The notes: generated by a model from the letters alone, not told the origin. Counted from the stretch's first letter, positions 37,205-46,874 are shown. The stretch: DNA of 64,000 bases from an uncultured Desulfobacteraceae bacterium (GCA_913060875.1 CAJXSL010000006.1:186001-250000); one strand, 5' to 3'. Program-made: numbers and translations.

Positions 37205-38330
37205 CGCACGCGTTGCAATAGACGGCGTCTGCCAAATTTTCATTACCACACTTGGAACAGAACCGGCTTTCGGGTTGTCGATCCACTTCCTGGCCACAGC
37301 GGGGGCAGAACTTGGCATTGGGGGTCAGGTTTTTTCCGCACGCCATGCATTGGCGAAAAACCAGTTGTTGATGTCCACAGTAAGGGCAAAACCGGGCGTT
37401 GGCCGGTATGGACTGATGGCATTCGGGACAATGCGCCTCGGGAGCAGGCTCCGAAGCCCGGGGGGGTGAATCCGGTGGCGTCAAATAACGGGACAGCATG
37501 GCCGGCATCATTAAACCTATCCCGGCTCCCATGCCGGCACCTGCCATATCACCGCCGCCCTCAGCGGCCTTTTCCATTGCCATGGCGGCTTTCATCTGCA
37601 TGAGTTTGTTCATGTCATCGATGGCGCCCATTCTGCTGCGTTCGTCAATGGCTTTCTGAACTTCGGGCGGTGGGGTGATGGCGTTGATGTAGAGATGCGT
37701 CAAGGCCAACCCGAAATGACTGAAATCCTGCTGCATTCGCTCCATGAGCTCCTCGGAGAGGGTGTCATAGCGGGATGGCAGCGAGAGCAGGGAGTCAAGG
37801 TGCTCCCCCATATGATCATTGAACCGGCTGATAATGACCTGGTTCAGATAATCCTCAATGGCCTCTGTGGTGTAGACCCCCTGGGTGCCCACGAGCCGGT
37901 TGATCATCAGGACCGGCTGAACGACGCGCAAATTGAATACGCCGAACGCCCGCAGGCGTATCAGGCCTAACTCGGCGTCCTTGAAGGCGACCGGATCACG
38001 GGTGCCCCATTTGAGGTTGGTAAACACCTTCATGTTGACGAAATAGACTTCCGCCCGCAAAGGGCTGGAAAGTCCCCAGGGCAGGCTGGCAATCTTGGTC
38101 AGGATGGGAATGTTGCCGGTTTTTAGGGTGTGTCGCCCGGGACCGAAGGCTTCCAGGGCTTTGCCTTTATAATAAAAGACGGCGGCCTGATTTTCGCGAA
38201 CGGTCAATTGGGCACCGTATTTGATTTCGCCGGAGCCCTGCTGTGGGAGGCGGTGCACAAGGTGCGTCCCGTCATCGTCGAACCACTCTAAATTTTCGAG
38301 AAACACAAGGTTCATGCGATTCATACTCAT
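37191..38330 (-). CDS. SPFH-domain protein with C-terminal zinc ribbons
   Basis: 379 aa from ATG at 38330, with GGAGG 7 bases upstream. Residues about 25-230 are an SPFH (band 7, stomatin-like) domain (RENQAAVFYYKGKALEAFGPGRHTL). An Ala/Gly/Met-rich stretch follows, then three or four zinc ribbons (CPECHQSI, CPYCGHQ, CMACGKNL, CPRCGQE, CSKCGNE, CNACGEKL). This arrangement is the virion-core-like YdjI type. It probably forms a membrane-bound scaffold. It is co-transcribed with the zinc-ribbon gene downstream. Confidence 0.8.
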   Translation of the reverse strand: MSMNRMNLVFLENLEWFDDDGTHLVHRLPQQGSGEIKYGAQLTVRENQAAVFYYKGKALEAFGPGRHTLKTGNIPILTKIASLPWGLSSPLRAEVYFVNMKVFTNLKWGTRDPVAFKDAELGLIRLRAFGVFNLRVVQPVLMINRLVGTQGVYTTEAIEDYLNQVIISRFNDHMGEHLDSLLSLPSRYDTLSEELMERMQQDFSHFGLALTHLYINAITPPPEVQKAIDERSRMGAIDDMNKLMQMKAAMAMEKAAEGGGDMAGAGMGAGIGLMMPAMLSRYLTPPDSPPRASEPAPEAHCPECHQSIPANARFCPYCGHQQLVFRQCMACGKNLTPNAKFCPRCGQEVDRQPESRFCSKCGNENLADAVYCNACGEKL

Positions 38331-38580
38331 AGGATATCCTCCTTTACCCGCAGGCATATCAACACGTCAACGTTCTGATGTCAATCATTGACATGGTGGC
38401 AAAGAACCAATGTCCTTCGGCGCAGGGGATTGAAAAGAAGGCCGCATAATCGGTTGCCTTTCGATTCCGGATTTGGTAATCCCCAGTTCTTCTTTGGGGC
38501 AGCCGTCCCCAATGGACGTTTCAGCCGCCTGACGATCATTGCGTAGCGCACGCACAGCATGCCAGGGAGAAATCAAAGCC

Positions 38581-38724
38581 ATGCAACGGTTGGCCCAACA
38601 AAGCCTTTTCTACGGACTCAAATTGCCTTTTATGCTGTTGTTGATCATGCTGGGTTTCATGATGGAAACCATCGTGGAACTGCCTTTCGCCATCATGGCC
38701 CATTTGGATGGCCGGCGCCGCTGA
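38581..38724 (+). CDS. Small predicted membrane protein
   Basis: 47 aa with one strongly hydrophobic helix (residues about 13-35, LPFMLLLIMLGFMMETIVEL), a basic C-terminus (GRRR) and GGGAGA about 10 bases before the ATG. It precedes the actin-like gene. A 47-codon frame could arise by chance; the membrane helix and RBS give modest support. Confidence 0.35.
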   Translation: MQRLAQQSLFYGLKLPFMLLLIMLGFMMETIVELPFAIMAHLDGRRR

Positions 38725-38819
38725 ACGTCGGATGAATGCCGGCCATCTTTGACTTAAGGCCTGTCCTTCGCTATAAACCATCCTGAGAAGCCTACCCCCC
38801 ACACCATCATGGAGGAGCC

Positions 38820-39872
38820 ATGCAGACCATAGGAATCGATGTCGGGTTCGGGTTCACGAAGGCCACCGACGGTAATGACACGGTTGTTTTTAAATCCATT
38901 TACGGCGAAGCCACGGAAATTCAATTCTGGGTCGATTTCCAGAATCGCAATCTTACCGAATACTTTCACGTGACCATGGATGGCAAATCCTATTTTGTGG
39001 GTGATCTGGCCGAGCAGCAGTCCGATGTCGTCAGTTTTACCCTTGATCAGGACCGTATGATTGCCGATTTTGTGCGCTTGTTTGCCTTGACCGTAGCGGG
39101 ACTTTTTTTAAAAAACGATCAAAGCAGCGAGACCCCGCTGAATGTGGTGTCCGGCCTTCCGGTGGGTTTTTATAAGCAATATCATGATCGTTTCCGAGAT
39201 GCCCTGAAAGGGCGGCACACCATCACCTATCACAGCCCTGACGGGAATCGCATGACGAAAAAATTTGTCATCGAGGGCGTCCAGATGCTTCCGCAACCCA
39301 TGGGCAGCGTTTTAAACCTGCTGATGAACGAAGCGGGGCAGATTACGGATACGGAGTTGGCCAAACAGAAAATCGGTGTGGTGGATATCGGATTCCGCAC
39401 GACGGACTACACGGTCATCGACCGACTGCGGTACGTTGAAAGAAGCAGCCGCACGATGGATTCCGGTATTTCACGGGCTTATGCCGTTATTGCCAACAAG
39501 CTGCGGGAGAACAGCGGTGTCAATGTAGAGCTTTACCGCCTGTTTGACGCCGTTCGCAAGGGTACCATCAAGATGCGTGGCCAGGGATTCAACTTCGCCA
39601 AAATCCGTGATCAGATTTACGCCCAACTGGCGACAACCATCGCAGGGGATATGGATCGGCTGTGGGCCAGCGACTGGGACATCGACACCATCGTATTGAC
39701 CGGCGGCGGCTGTCAGGATCTGGCCGCCCACCTGCAGCCCCTGATTACGGGCAATATCCGTACGGCCCCGAACAAGAATGATCCGCGCCTGTCCAATGTC
39801 GAAGGCTATCTCAAGTACGGCCGTTATGTGGCGGCACAGAAGGAGAGGGAACAAGAGGACAGCCCGTCATAA
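38820..39872 (+). CDS. ParM/StbA-like actin ATPase
   Basis: 350 aa, filament-forming actin-fold ATPase family. Phosphate 1 loop GIDVGFGFTKA at the N-terminus, phosphate 2 loop VVDIGFRTTDYTVI near residue 185, and adenosine loop VLTGGGCQDLA near 290. GGAGGA lies directly before the ATG. In plasmids such proteins segregate DNA with a ParR partner; no parR-like gene or iteron repeats are evident here, so a chromosomal or acquired role is open. It is next to two small membrane-protein frames. Confidence 0.85.
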   Translation: MQTIGIDVGFGFTKATDGNDTVVFKSIYGEATEIQFWVDFQNRNLTEYFHVTMDGKSYFVGDLAEQQSDVVSFTLDQDRMIADFVRLFALTVAGLFLKNDQSSETPLNVVSGLPVGFYKQYHDRFRDALKGRHTITYHSPDGNRMTKKFVIEGVQMLPQPMGSVLNLLMNEAGQITDTELAKQKIGVVDIGFRTTDYTVIDRLRYVERSSRTMDSGISRAYAVIANKLRENSGVNVELYRLFDAVRKGTIKMRGQGFNFAKIRDQIYAQLATTIAGDMDRLWASDWDIDTIVLTGGGCQDLAAHLQPLITGNIRTAPNKNDPRLSNVEGYLKYGRYVAAQKEREQEDSPS

Positions 39873-39873
39873 T

Positions 39874-40080
39874 TCAGTGTGTTTTAAAATACCATGCTGC
39901 CAGGGGGAGAAAAATTGCCGCCAGCATTACCAGAATTCCCGGCGGTGTAAGGTAGGCCGCAAACCAGGGCTTGCCGCGTCGGCGGGCGGATTGAAGCTCT
40001 TTCAGAAACCAGTTGCCCAGAAGGGCTGCGGCGGACAGGATGGCGATCACTTTGATGATCTGAGGGATAAAGCTCATCAT
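39874..40080 (-). CDS. Small two-helix membrane protein
   Basis: 68 aa with two predicted membrane helices (residues about 5-25 and 43-63) joined by a basic loop (ARRRGKPW). It ends 1 base beyond the convergent actin-like gene and is 12 bases downstream of the histidine kinase on the same strand. Clear helices and close packing support it; the function is unknown. Confidence 0.55.
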   Translation of the reverse strand: MMSFIPQIIKVIAILSAAALLGNWFLKELQSARRRGKPWFAAYLTPPGILVMLAAIFLPLAAWYFKTH

Positions 40081-40092
40081 GAATTTGGCCCT

Positions 40093-41772
40093 CTAATGGA
40101 CATCGCCATCGGTTTCGGGCGGTCTGGAAGCTTCCGGCTGAGTGGTTGGCGTTGCGCCCGGATGCTCATCAAGGACACGCCGAATGGATTCCGCCAGATC
40201 TTTGCGGGTCAGGGGCTTCATCAGGCAATCTTTGATGCCCAGGGACAGAAAGCTTTCGCGGGATACGATATCGCTGTAGCCGGTAAATAAAATCACGGGA
40301 ATATCCGGCCGGATGCGCATGGCTTCACGGGCCAGAACCTCGCCCGTCATATTCGGCATGGTCAAATCGCTGATAATGAGATCGAATTGATCCGGTGCCG
40401 CCTTGAAACGTTCAATGGCTTCGATACTGGAGGTGGTGGTTTCCACCCGATAGCCCAGCGTCGTCAGTATTTCCTGCCCGATTTCCACGAGGGCGGGTTC
40501 ATCGTCGATAAAAAGAATGCGTTCATGACCGGTAAAGGTGTCCGGCGCAATTGGACGTGCCCTTTCTTCCGAGGGCGTATCGGGGGATCTCTCCGGAAAT
40601 AATACGTGAAAGGTTGTCCCCTCGCCAATCTTGCTTTCCACTGAAATCGCGCCGCCATGGCTGCTTACGATGCCGTGCACGACCGCCAGGCCGAGGCCGG
40701 TACCTTCACCTTTTTCTTTCGAGGTAAAATAGGGATCGAAAATTCGATCGATGTATTCTTTGGGAATGCCGTGGCCGGTGTCGCTGATGAGCAGTTCGAT
40801 ATAGGATCCGGGCTTGATGCCGCCAAGCTGGGCGGCCTGAGCAGGATCAAGTTGATTGGTTATCAGACTGATTTCCAGTTTTCCTCCGGCCTCGCGCATG
40901 GCGTGGTGCGCATTGGTGCAAAGATTCATGATGACCTGATGGATCTGAATGGGGTCGGCCTCCACCACGGCATCGTTATTGAGGTTATTGCCGGAGATTT
41001 CGATAGTGGAGGGCAGGGAGGCACGAATAAGCTTGAGCACCTCTTTGACGATCAGGTTGATCTGGACCGCTTGCTTTTCCTGTTCGGTCTGGCGGCTGAA
41101 GGAGAGGATCTGGTTGATTAATCCCTTGGCCCGTTGACTGGCCGTTAAAATATTGTCCAGTGCTTCATTGGGGTTTTTGCCCTGGGATATCTGGAGACCG
41201 GCAATTTCCGTGTAGCCGAAAATGGATTGAAGGATATTGTTGAAGTCGTGCGCTATACCACCGGCCAATGTACCGATGGCTTCCATTTTTTGAGCCTGAC
41301 GGAGTTGGGAGCGTAATTTGGCTTTTTCTTTATCGGACTGAATTCTTTCGGTAATATCGCGGGCGATGGTCAGAACGGCAGGTTTGTTGTCGTACTCAAT
41401 CGCCCGGCAGCTTGTTTCAACGGGAATAATCTGACCATCCGAAGCGATCAGGGCGGTTTCAAAAATGATATGGCGCAGGCGACGCAACTCATCCATGCGT
41501 TCAGGCCAGAAGGGGGCATGCTCCGGAGAAATGATGTCCATGGTGGTCTTGTTGAGCAGTTCGTGGTGGTTGATGCGCAATTGCTCACAGGCCACGCGGT
41601 TGCCGTCAATGATCTGACCTTTGAAATCCATGACAAAGATGGCATCGCCGGCACTTTCAAACAACGTCTTGTAACGGTTGGTCGAGGCCATCAAGGCTTT
41701 GACCGTACAAACGTCAAAGGAGAGGCTTCGAAAATCAGCGTTATCGTCTTTGCCCGAACGGCTATTTTTCAT
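40093..41772 (-). CDS. Hybrid histidine kinase, PAS - HisKA - HATPase - receiver
   Basis: 559 aa. One PAS domain (residues about 30-150), then HisKA with phospho-acceptor His in GGIAHDFNNILQSIFGYTE, the HATPase (DTGHGIPKE, GEGTGLGLAVVHGI) and a C-terminal receiver (about 420-535) with phospho-acceptor Asp in LIISDLTMP and Lys in CLMKPL. No membrane segment is evident, so it is probably cytosolic. Its output partner is not adjacent. Confidence 0.9.
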   Translation of the reverse strand: MKNSRSGKDDNADFRSLSFDVCTVKALMASTNRYKTLFESAGDAIFVMDFKGQIIDGNRVACEQLRINHHELLNKTTMDIISPEHAPFWPERMDELRRLRHIIFETALIASDGQIIPVETSCRAIEYDNKPAVLTIARDITERIQSDKEKAKLRSQLRQAQKMEAIGTLAGGIAHDFNNILQSIFGYTEIAGLQISQGKNPNEALDNILTASQRAKGLINQILSFSRQTEQEKQAVQINLIVKEVLKLIRASLPSTIEISGNNLNNDAVVEADPIQIHQVIMNLCTNAHHAMREAGGKLEISLITNQLDPAQAAQLGGIKPGSYIELLISDTGHGIPKEYIDRIFDPYFTSKEKGEGTGLGLAVVHGIVSSHGGAISVESKIGEGTTFHVLFPERSPDTPSEERARPIAPDTFTGHERILFIDDEPALVEIGQEILTTLGYRVETTTSSIEAIERFKAAPDQFDLIISDLTMPNMTGEVLAREAMRIRPDIPVILFTGYSDIVSRESFLSLGIKDCLMKPLTRKDLAESIRRVLDEHPGATPTTQPEASRPPETDGDVH

Positions 41773-42226
41773 GATATCACCGCATCATCCTTTTGCAGGA
41801 CGGCAATTCGCTCCCATTGGTCGCATAAAAAAGGGAAAAACATTTATGTCTTAAGTATGTTAGCAGGTTGTTTGTCCCCTGTAAATATGGATTTCGCGTG
41901 TTTGGAGGGACGCACCAAAGTTTAATGAATTTAATTTGCCGCGGCAGGCCAACGGACCACTTCGGTTCAATGCCATTCGGATGCAACCGACAGGGGGTAA
42001 CGACGCATGGGAGGCCTTTGGTGGATCTGACGAAATGTGGTAATGGCGGCATGATGCCAAGGCATTTCAAAACCCGCCAACGTTTTCATAAATTGGCATT
42101 GCCTTTGACTTATCTCAATGAAACATGCTAAAAATTAAAGCTTGTTTGTTGCGGAGGATCACCAATTGCAAGGGGGATTCCGGTTTTCCTTGTGCAATGG
42201 GCCGTGGGCTATGTTCTGAAATAATG
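41773..42226. other. 454-bp region without a supported gene
   Basis: Upstream of the histidine kinase and downstream of the tRNA gene. Short frames on both strands (e.g. 41777-42070 minus) lack RBS and similarity. It probably holds the kinase promoter. Confidence 0.4.
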
Positions 42227-42257
42227 AAGGGAATCAACACCCGAGGATGATTCCCTT
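42227..42257 (-). terminator. Terminator of the tRNA-Arg gene
   Basis: AAGGGAATCA at 42227-42236 pairs with TGATTCCCTT at 42248-42257: a 10-bp stem and an 11-base loop. On the minus strand it is followed by CATTATTT and lies just after the tRNA 3' end. Confidence 0.6.
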
Positions 42258-42269
42258 TGGCCGTAAAGC

Positions 42270-42346
<77 letters not shown>

Positions 42347-42526
42347 ATAAAGTGCGTTCGGTCGTTAACATATGTTGCCGATGTTGTCCACCCCCATTGC
42401 TTGTTCCACAGAAAACCGGATAGGTGCTATGATGGGTGGTGGACGACGAAAGAGCGATTTTGGGAAAGCACGCAAAGCGCTTTACGCCAATGGCGGCATG
42501 CCCGCTAAAAATGACTATAGGGACTC

Positions 42527-43702
42527 ATGACAACAAAAAAGACAACCAAACCGAAAAAGACGGATACCAAAAGCGTGAAAAAGGCGGGCTCTTCGGTACG
42601 CAAAGGGAAAAAGACCGCGCCAAAGAAGGCGGCGACAGAAGGCCAAAAATCCGCACCGGCCGCTCGGGGGAAAAAAACAAGGGGGGCCAAGCCTTCGTCG
42701 AAAGCTGCGCCGGGCAAGGCTCAACCTACCCGCAAACCGACACGGAAACGCCCTAAAACGCTGGAACCGGAAGTGCTGGGGCCAACCTCCGAACCGAAAG
42801 GCAAAAAAAAGAAAACCGATACGCCGGACAAGGCACTGGTCAAATTTGATCCGCTCCAGCGCTACTTATCCGAAATCAGCATGTACAAGTTGTTGACGCG
42901 GGAGGAAGAGCGTGAACTCGGTGTTCGTGTTCGGGAGCACGGTGACAAAGACGCGGCCTATGCGCTGGTGACGTCCAACCTCAGACTGGTGGTCAAGATC
43001 GCCCTTGAATTCCAGCGCGTCTGGATGCAGAATTTGCTCGATCTTATCCAGGAAGGCAACATAGGACTCATGCAGGCCGTGCGAAAATTCGATCCCTATA
43101 AAAATGTCAAGTTTTCGTATTACGCCTCTTTCTGGATTAAAGCTTATATCCTAAAATTCATTATGGATAACTGGCGCCTCGTGAAAATCGGAACAACCCA
43201 GGGGCAGCGCAAACTGTTTTTTAAACTGAAGAAAGAAAAACAAAAACTGATTGAACAGGGATTCGATCCCAAACCAAAATTGCTTTCGGAGCGTTTGGGC
43301 GTTTCTGAAAGGGAAATCGTCGACATGGATCAGCGTCTGGACGGTTGGGATGTATCCCTGGATGCGCCCTTGAAGGACGATTCCGATACCGAACGCATTG
43401 AGTTTTTAAGTACCGAGGCGGTTTCCGCCGAAGAGCAGGTTGCGAAAAAAGAAATCGAGGTCCTGTTACACAATAAAATTGATGAATTCCGAAAAAACAT
43501 GACCGATCGGGAAAAAGAAATTTTTGATCTGCGGATTTTTTCCGATTCACCGGTAACGCTTCAGGAAATTGGCGACCGTTACGGTATCAGCAGAGAGCGC
43601 GTTCGACAGGTGGAAAAAAATATCATTAAAAAGATGAGAGAGTTTTTCAAACAGGAAATCCCTGATTTTTCAGCCTACACGGAAGGACAAAAAAGGGAAT
43701 AG
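42527..43702 (+). CDS. RpoH (sigma-32) family sigma factor with basic N-terminal extension
   Basis: 391 aa. Region 2 (LVTSNLRLVVKIALEFQR, DLIQEGNIGLMQAVRKFDPYKNVKFSYYASFWIKAYI), the RpoH-type segment GQRKLFFKLKKEK, and region 4 (VTLQEIGDRYGISRERVRQVEKNI). Most RpoH proteins are near 285-300 aa; this one has about 100 extra N-terminal residues rich in Lys, Thr, Pro and Ala, without a fold I recognise. ATG at 42527 follows AGGGA. The role is probably heat-shock or stress transcription. A different group-2/3 sigma factor is possible. Confidence 0.88.
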   Translation: MTTKKTTKPKKTDTKSVKKAGSSVRKGKKTAPKKAATEGQKSAPAARGKKTRGAKPSSKAAPGKAQPTRKPTRKRPKTLEPEVLGPTSEPKGKKKKTDTPDKALVKFDPLQRYLSEISMYKLLTREEERELGVRVREHGDKDAAYALVTSNLRLVVKIALEFQRVWMQNLLDLIQEGNIGLMQAVRKFDPYKNVKFSYYASFWIKAYILKFIMDNWRLVKIGTTQGQRKLFFKLKKEKQKLIEQGFDPKPKLLSERLGVSEREIVDMDQRLDGWDVSLDAPLKDDSDTERIEFLSTEAVSAEEQVAKKEIEVLLHNKIDEFRKNMTDREKEIFDLRIFSDSPVTLQEIGDRYGISRERVRQVEKNIIKKMREFFKQEIPDFSAYTEGQKRE

Positions 43703-44070
43703 GCATGCGGTGGGGGCACCGTGTGCATTCGCATGGAATCCCTAACAATCGAACCCGACGGGAAAGGCTGCCCGTCGTCACTGATTCTTCTATCGTTAGT
43801 GTTCGTCCAGAGATGGTAGATTTTGGTTTCGAGCAAGGTCTGAGCGATTTTTACCGCTACGCGGGATATTATCCCGCTAGACGGGACTTCCCGTCTGACC
43901 TATTCTCTGCGGTGGGTGGAAACCGCGGGAGTAGGGGACTATTGCGAGGATTTCAAAAGAGCGAAGACGCCGCTCGGGGCTAAAAGATGCCATTTATGGA
44001 TGGACACTAGTTACGATCGCCGCCATCCTCTGTTGATTCGAATCAACCGCACTGCCAGAAAGAAAAATAC
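43703..44070. other. 368-bp gap with three tandem hairpins
   Basis: Between the sigma factor and the TPR lipoprotein gene. Perfect hairpins: CGACGGG-AAAGGCTG-CCCGTCG near 43757-43778, GCGGGAT-ATT-ATCCCGC near 43861-43877, and AGACGGG-ACTT-CCCGTCT near 43879-43896. No known riboswitch or sRNA family is recognised. Could be a structured leader or small RNA. Confidence 0.35.
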
Positions 44071-45798
44071 ATGATTCATCATCGGTTTAAGTCTGCCTAT
44101 ATCGTTTTCACAGGGCTTTTGTTCGTCATGAGCGGCTGCATTTCCGGACCGCCGGTATCCCCTGAAACCCACCGGCAGGAACTGATAGCGGAACCCGCAC
44201 CGAACGCCTATTACTATTACACCGAAGCACAGATATTGAAAAATCGTGGTGACACGGAAGCGGCTCTGGATATGATGCGGCAAGCGATGGAAAGGGACCC
44301 CGAGACCCTCTATGTGCGAAGAGAACTCGCAACGTTGTACATCCAGAACAAGCAAGAAGCGCAGGCGCTGGAATTGTTGCAGGCAATTTTACAGGATGCC
44401 CCCGATGATATCGCATCGCTTTTGCTGACCGGACGCCTGTACCAGAGCCGCAAAGAGTTGGAAAAGGCCAAAACTACCTACGAGGCGGTTTTGAATCTGG
44501 ACCCCGGGAATAAAAATGTTTATCTGCTTTTGGGAAACCTCTACATGCAGGACGCCCAATGGGATGAAGCATTCCGCGTTTTCGAAAAAATGACCGCGAA
44601 CTTTCCCGACGCCTACTCAGGGTTTTTCTTTTTAGGAAAAATACATAAAGAACGCGGCGATATGAAACAGGCCGAGGAGGCCTTTCTGCAATCATTGTCG
44701 ATCGAACCAAAGCTGGAAGGGGCCCGGTTCGAACTGATCGACATTTATGCAAAGACGTCTGACAGTGCCGCCACCCGTCGAAAAGTGATCCGGCTTTATC
44801 AGGAAATTCTGGAGGAAGATCCCGGCAATGCCCGCGCCGACCTCGGTCTGGCATTATACTACCACCGGACGGGCAATGATTCGTTGGCGCGCCAAAGGCT
44901 TCAGCTGTTGGCTGATACCACCCCGGAAAATGACCTCGTGCGCTATGTGTTCCGGCTCTATCTTGAACCGGGGCACAACCGGGAGGCCGTTTTCCTGCTG
45001 AAGGAGATCCTGCGTGTCCGCGGTGACTTCGGCAGTCTCCACTATTTGCTGGGATTGGCCTATAATGAGCTTGAGGAGGAATCACTGGCCATCACGCATT
45101 TCAAGGCCGTACCGGCCGACTCCAAATTTTACCGGGATGCCGTGATTCAACAGGCCTTTCACTATAGTGAAAACGAGCAAATTGACGATGCGATCGCCTT
45201 GCTCAATGAGGCCCTGGATAACGATCCCGATTATCCGGATTACCTTATTTATCTCGCCTCCTTGTATGAAGAAAAAGAAGCTTTTGAGGAAGCGCTGGTT
45301 CATTTGAAACGGGCGACTGAAATTGCACCCGAAAATGAAAGAGCCTATTTTCGGCTGGGCGTCGTCTATGACAAAATGGACCGTAAGGAAGATTCCATTG
45401 CCGCGATGCAGCGGGTTATAGAGCTGAATCCCGATCATGCCAATGCATTGAATTATCTTGGATATACCTATGCGGATCTGGGTATCCATCTGACGGAAGC
45501 GGAAAACCTCATCCGGAGAGCGCTCGCCCTTAAACCGAACGATGGCTACATAACCGACAGCCTGGGCTGGGTCTATTACAAGCAGGAGCGGTACGAGGAA
45601 GCCTTGGCTTATCTGCTGAAAGCCGTTGAACTGGTGGCGGACGATCCGATCGTTCTCGAACATGTGGGTGATGCTTACCTGAAGTTGGATAACCCCGCCA
45701 AGGCGCTTGAATTCTACCGCCGGTCGCTGTCTGTCCGGGATAAGGACCGGGATGAAATTGTCGAAAAGATCGAAGCGCTCGAAAACCGGAATTTCTGA
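44071..45798 (+). CDS. TPR-repeat lipoprotein
   Basis: 575 aa. N-terminal signal with lipobox FVMSGC (Cys23 or so), then about 11-13 tetratricopeptide repeats across the chain (e.g. EEDPGNARADLGLALYYHR, NPDHANALNYLGYTYADLG). It probably scaffolds a complex in the envelope. The LolB-like gene follows by 9 bases, a pairing seen often in Deltaproteobacteria and suggesting joint work in lipoprotein or outer-membrane handling. Confidence 0.85.
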   Translation: MIHHRFKSAYIVFTGLLFVMSGCISGPPVSPETHRQELIAEPAPNAYYYYTEAQILKNRGDTEAALDMMRQAMERDPETLYVRRELATLYIQNKQEAQALELLQAILQDAPDDIASLLLTGRLYQSRKELEKAKTTYEAVLNLDPGNKNVYLLLGNLYMQDAQWDEAFRVFEKMTANFPDAYSGFFFLGKIHKERGDMKQAEEAFLQSLSIEPKLEGARFELIDIYAKTSDSAATRRKVIRLYQEILEEDPGNARADLGLALYYHRTGNDSLARQRLQLLADTTPENDLVRYVFRLYLEPGHNREAVFLLKEILRVRGDFGSLHYLLGLAYNELEEESLAITHFKAVPADSKFYRDAVIQQAFHYSENEQIDDAIALLNEALDNDPDYPDYLIYLASLYEEKEAFEEALVHLKRATEIAPENERAYFRLGVVYDKMDRKEDSIAAMQRVIELNPDHANALNYLGYTYADLGIHLTEAENLIRRALALKPNDGYITDSLGWVYYKQERYEEALAYLLKAVELVADDPIVLEHVGDAYLKLDNPAKALEFYRRSLSVRDKDRDEIVEKIEALENRNF

Positions 45799-45807
45799 CG
45801 AGAATCC

Positions 45808-46647
45808 ATGATGACAGCCTGTACAGGGGGTAAAGAGAACCAGCTGCCGGGCATGGCCTGCATCCGCCGCGTCATTGTCAATGGCTGTCTGTTCGTTGGC
45901 ATCGCCGTCCTGTTGAACGCATGTGCGGCCTGGCCCGGAAAACCGACGGTGATTCAATACGACAGCGATGCGACACGGGCGTTGATCAACCGACTGACCG
46001 CAATGAATTCAGGATTGAAAGCGATTTCCGGAAAGGGCCGGGTTGTCGTTTCCGAAAAAGGTGCCCAGCATGTTTACAACCGTACGGTATGGGTCGGCGC
46101 GGAGCCCGGCCGGCTGCGGTTTGCCTTTCGTTCTCCGGCCGGCATGCCGGTTTTCTCCATGAGTTGCGATGAACAGTGGGTAACGGCGCTGCAGCACGCG
46201 GATGGCAAGTACTACCGCCGCCATATCGGCGACAACAGTCTGTCAAGTTTTCTGCCGGTCGAGATTAATTGCCGCGACTTGTACGGCTTGCTGGTGGGAC
46301 GACTTCCCAGGGTAACCTACGACAAGGCCCGCACGGATGCCAGCGATAACCAAGCGGGCGATACCATTGCGATATTACTCCAAAGACAGTTTCGCGGTAC
46401 GGTGGGGCGCATCCGTGTATCCCGTGCCACAGGAGAACTGCGCACCGTCGAATTGATGGATATTCATGGCAATCGACGATATGCGGCCGAAGTGGACCAT
46501 ATGCAGACGGTCGGTGGCTACCGTCTTCCGGGCCATATCGCGTTGATCGGGCCGGACGGGAGCCTGGAGCTTGATGTCCAGGAGGTACGCCCCCGGGAAA
46601 ATACCAGTGCCGATTTGTTTCGCATTGAACCGCCCGTGTCGAATTGA
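45808..46647 (+). CDS. LolB/DUF4292-like lipoprotein
   Basis: 279 aa. The ORF opens with ATG at 45808 (a second ATG is at 45811); a lipobox LLNAC near residue 39 suggests a lipid anchor. The body is a beta-rich barrel pattern as in LolB-type proteins (LKAISGKGRVVVSEKG, RTVWVGAEPGRLRFAFRSPAG). Proposed role: outer-membrane lipoprotein insertion. DUF4292 is the other fit. Operon with the TPR lipoprotein. Confidence 0.65.
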   Translation: MMTACTGGKENQLPGMACIRRVIVNGCLFVGIAVLLNACAAWPGKPTVIQYDSDATRALINRLTAMNSGLKAISGKGRVVVSEKGAQHVYNRTVWVGAEPGRLRFAFRSPAGMPVFSMSCDEQWVTALQHADGKYYRRHIGDNSLSSFLPVEINCRDLYGLLVGRLPRVTYDKARTDASDNQAGDTIAILLQRQFRGTVGRIRVSRATGELRTVELMDIHGNRRYAAEVDHMQTVGGYRLPGHIALIGPDGSLELDVQEVRPRENTSADLFRIEPPVSN

Positions 46648-46874
46648 GGGCGGTGTGGCCTCGCGCCCGCCATGGTATGCGTGATGAGTGGCTCCGGTAG
46701 AATTGCCGCCAACAATGATGGTCGTTGCCGCCCCCTGGCCTGATACCCAGGCGCACCGCAACCTGCCAGCTGTTGTCATCATTTTCCGGACAGCGATGGG
46801 ATGGCCCGGAATTGACCATCGGAGGGGCTGTGGGTGTCGCCGTTAATCCCCGATACACCTCACGGGAATGCATC
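46648..46874. other. 227-bp gap before the ATP-grasp gene
   Basis: The downstream frame is open from 46725, but the 50 residues before the GTG at 46875 show no domain character. I see no RNA gene or clear promoter. Confidence 0.35.

Noticed and set aside
43703-44070. A tmRNA, 6S RNA or known riboswitch in the gap after the sigma factor
   Set aside because: No recognisable conserved core of these families, only simple hairpins.
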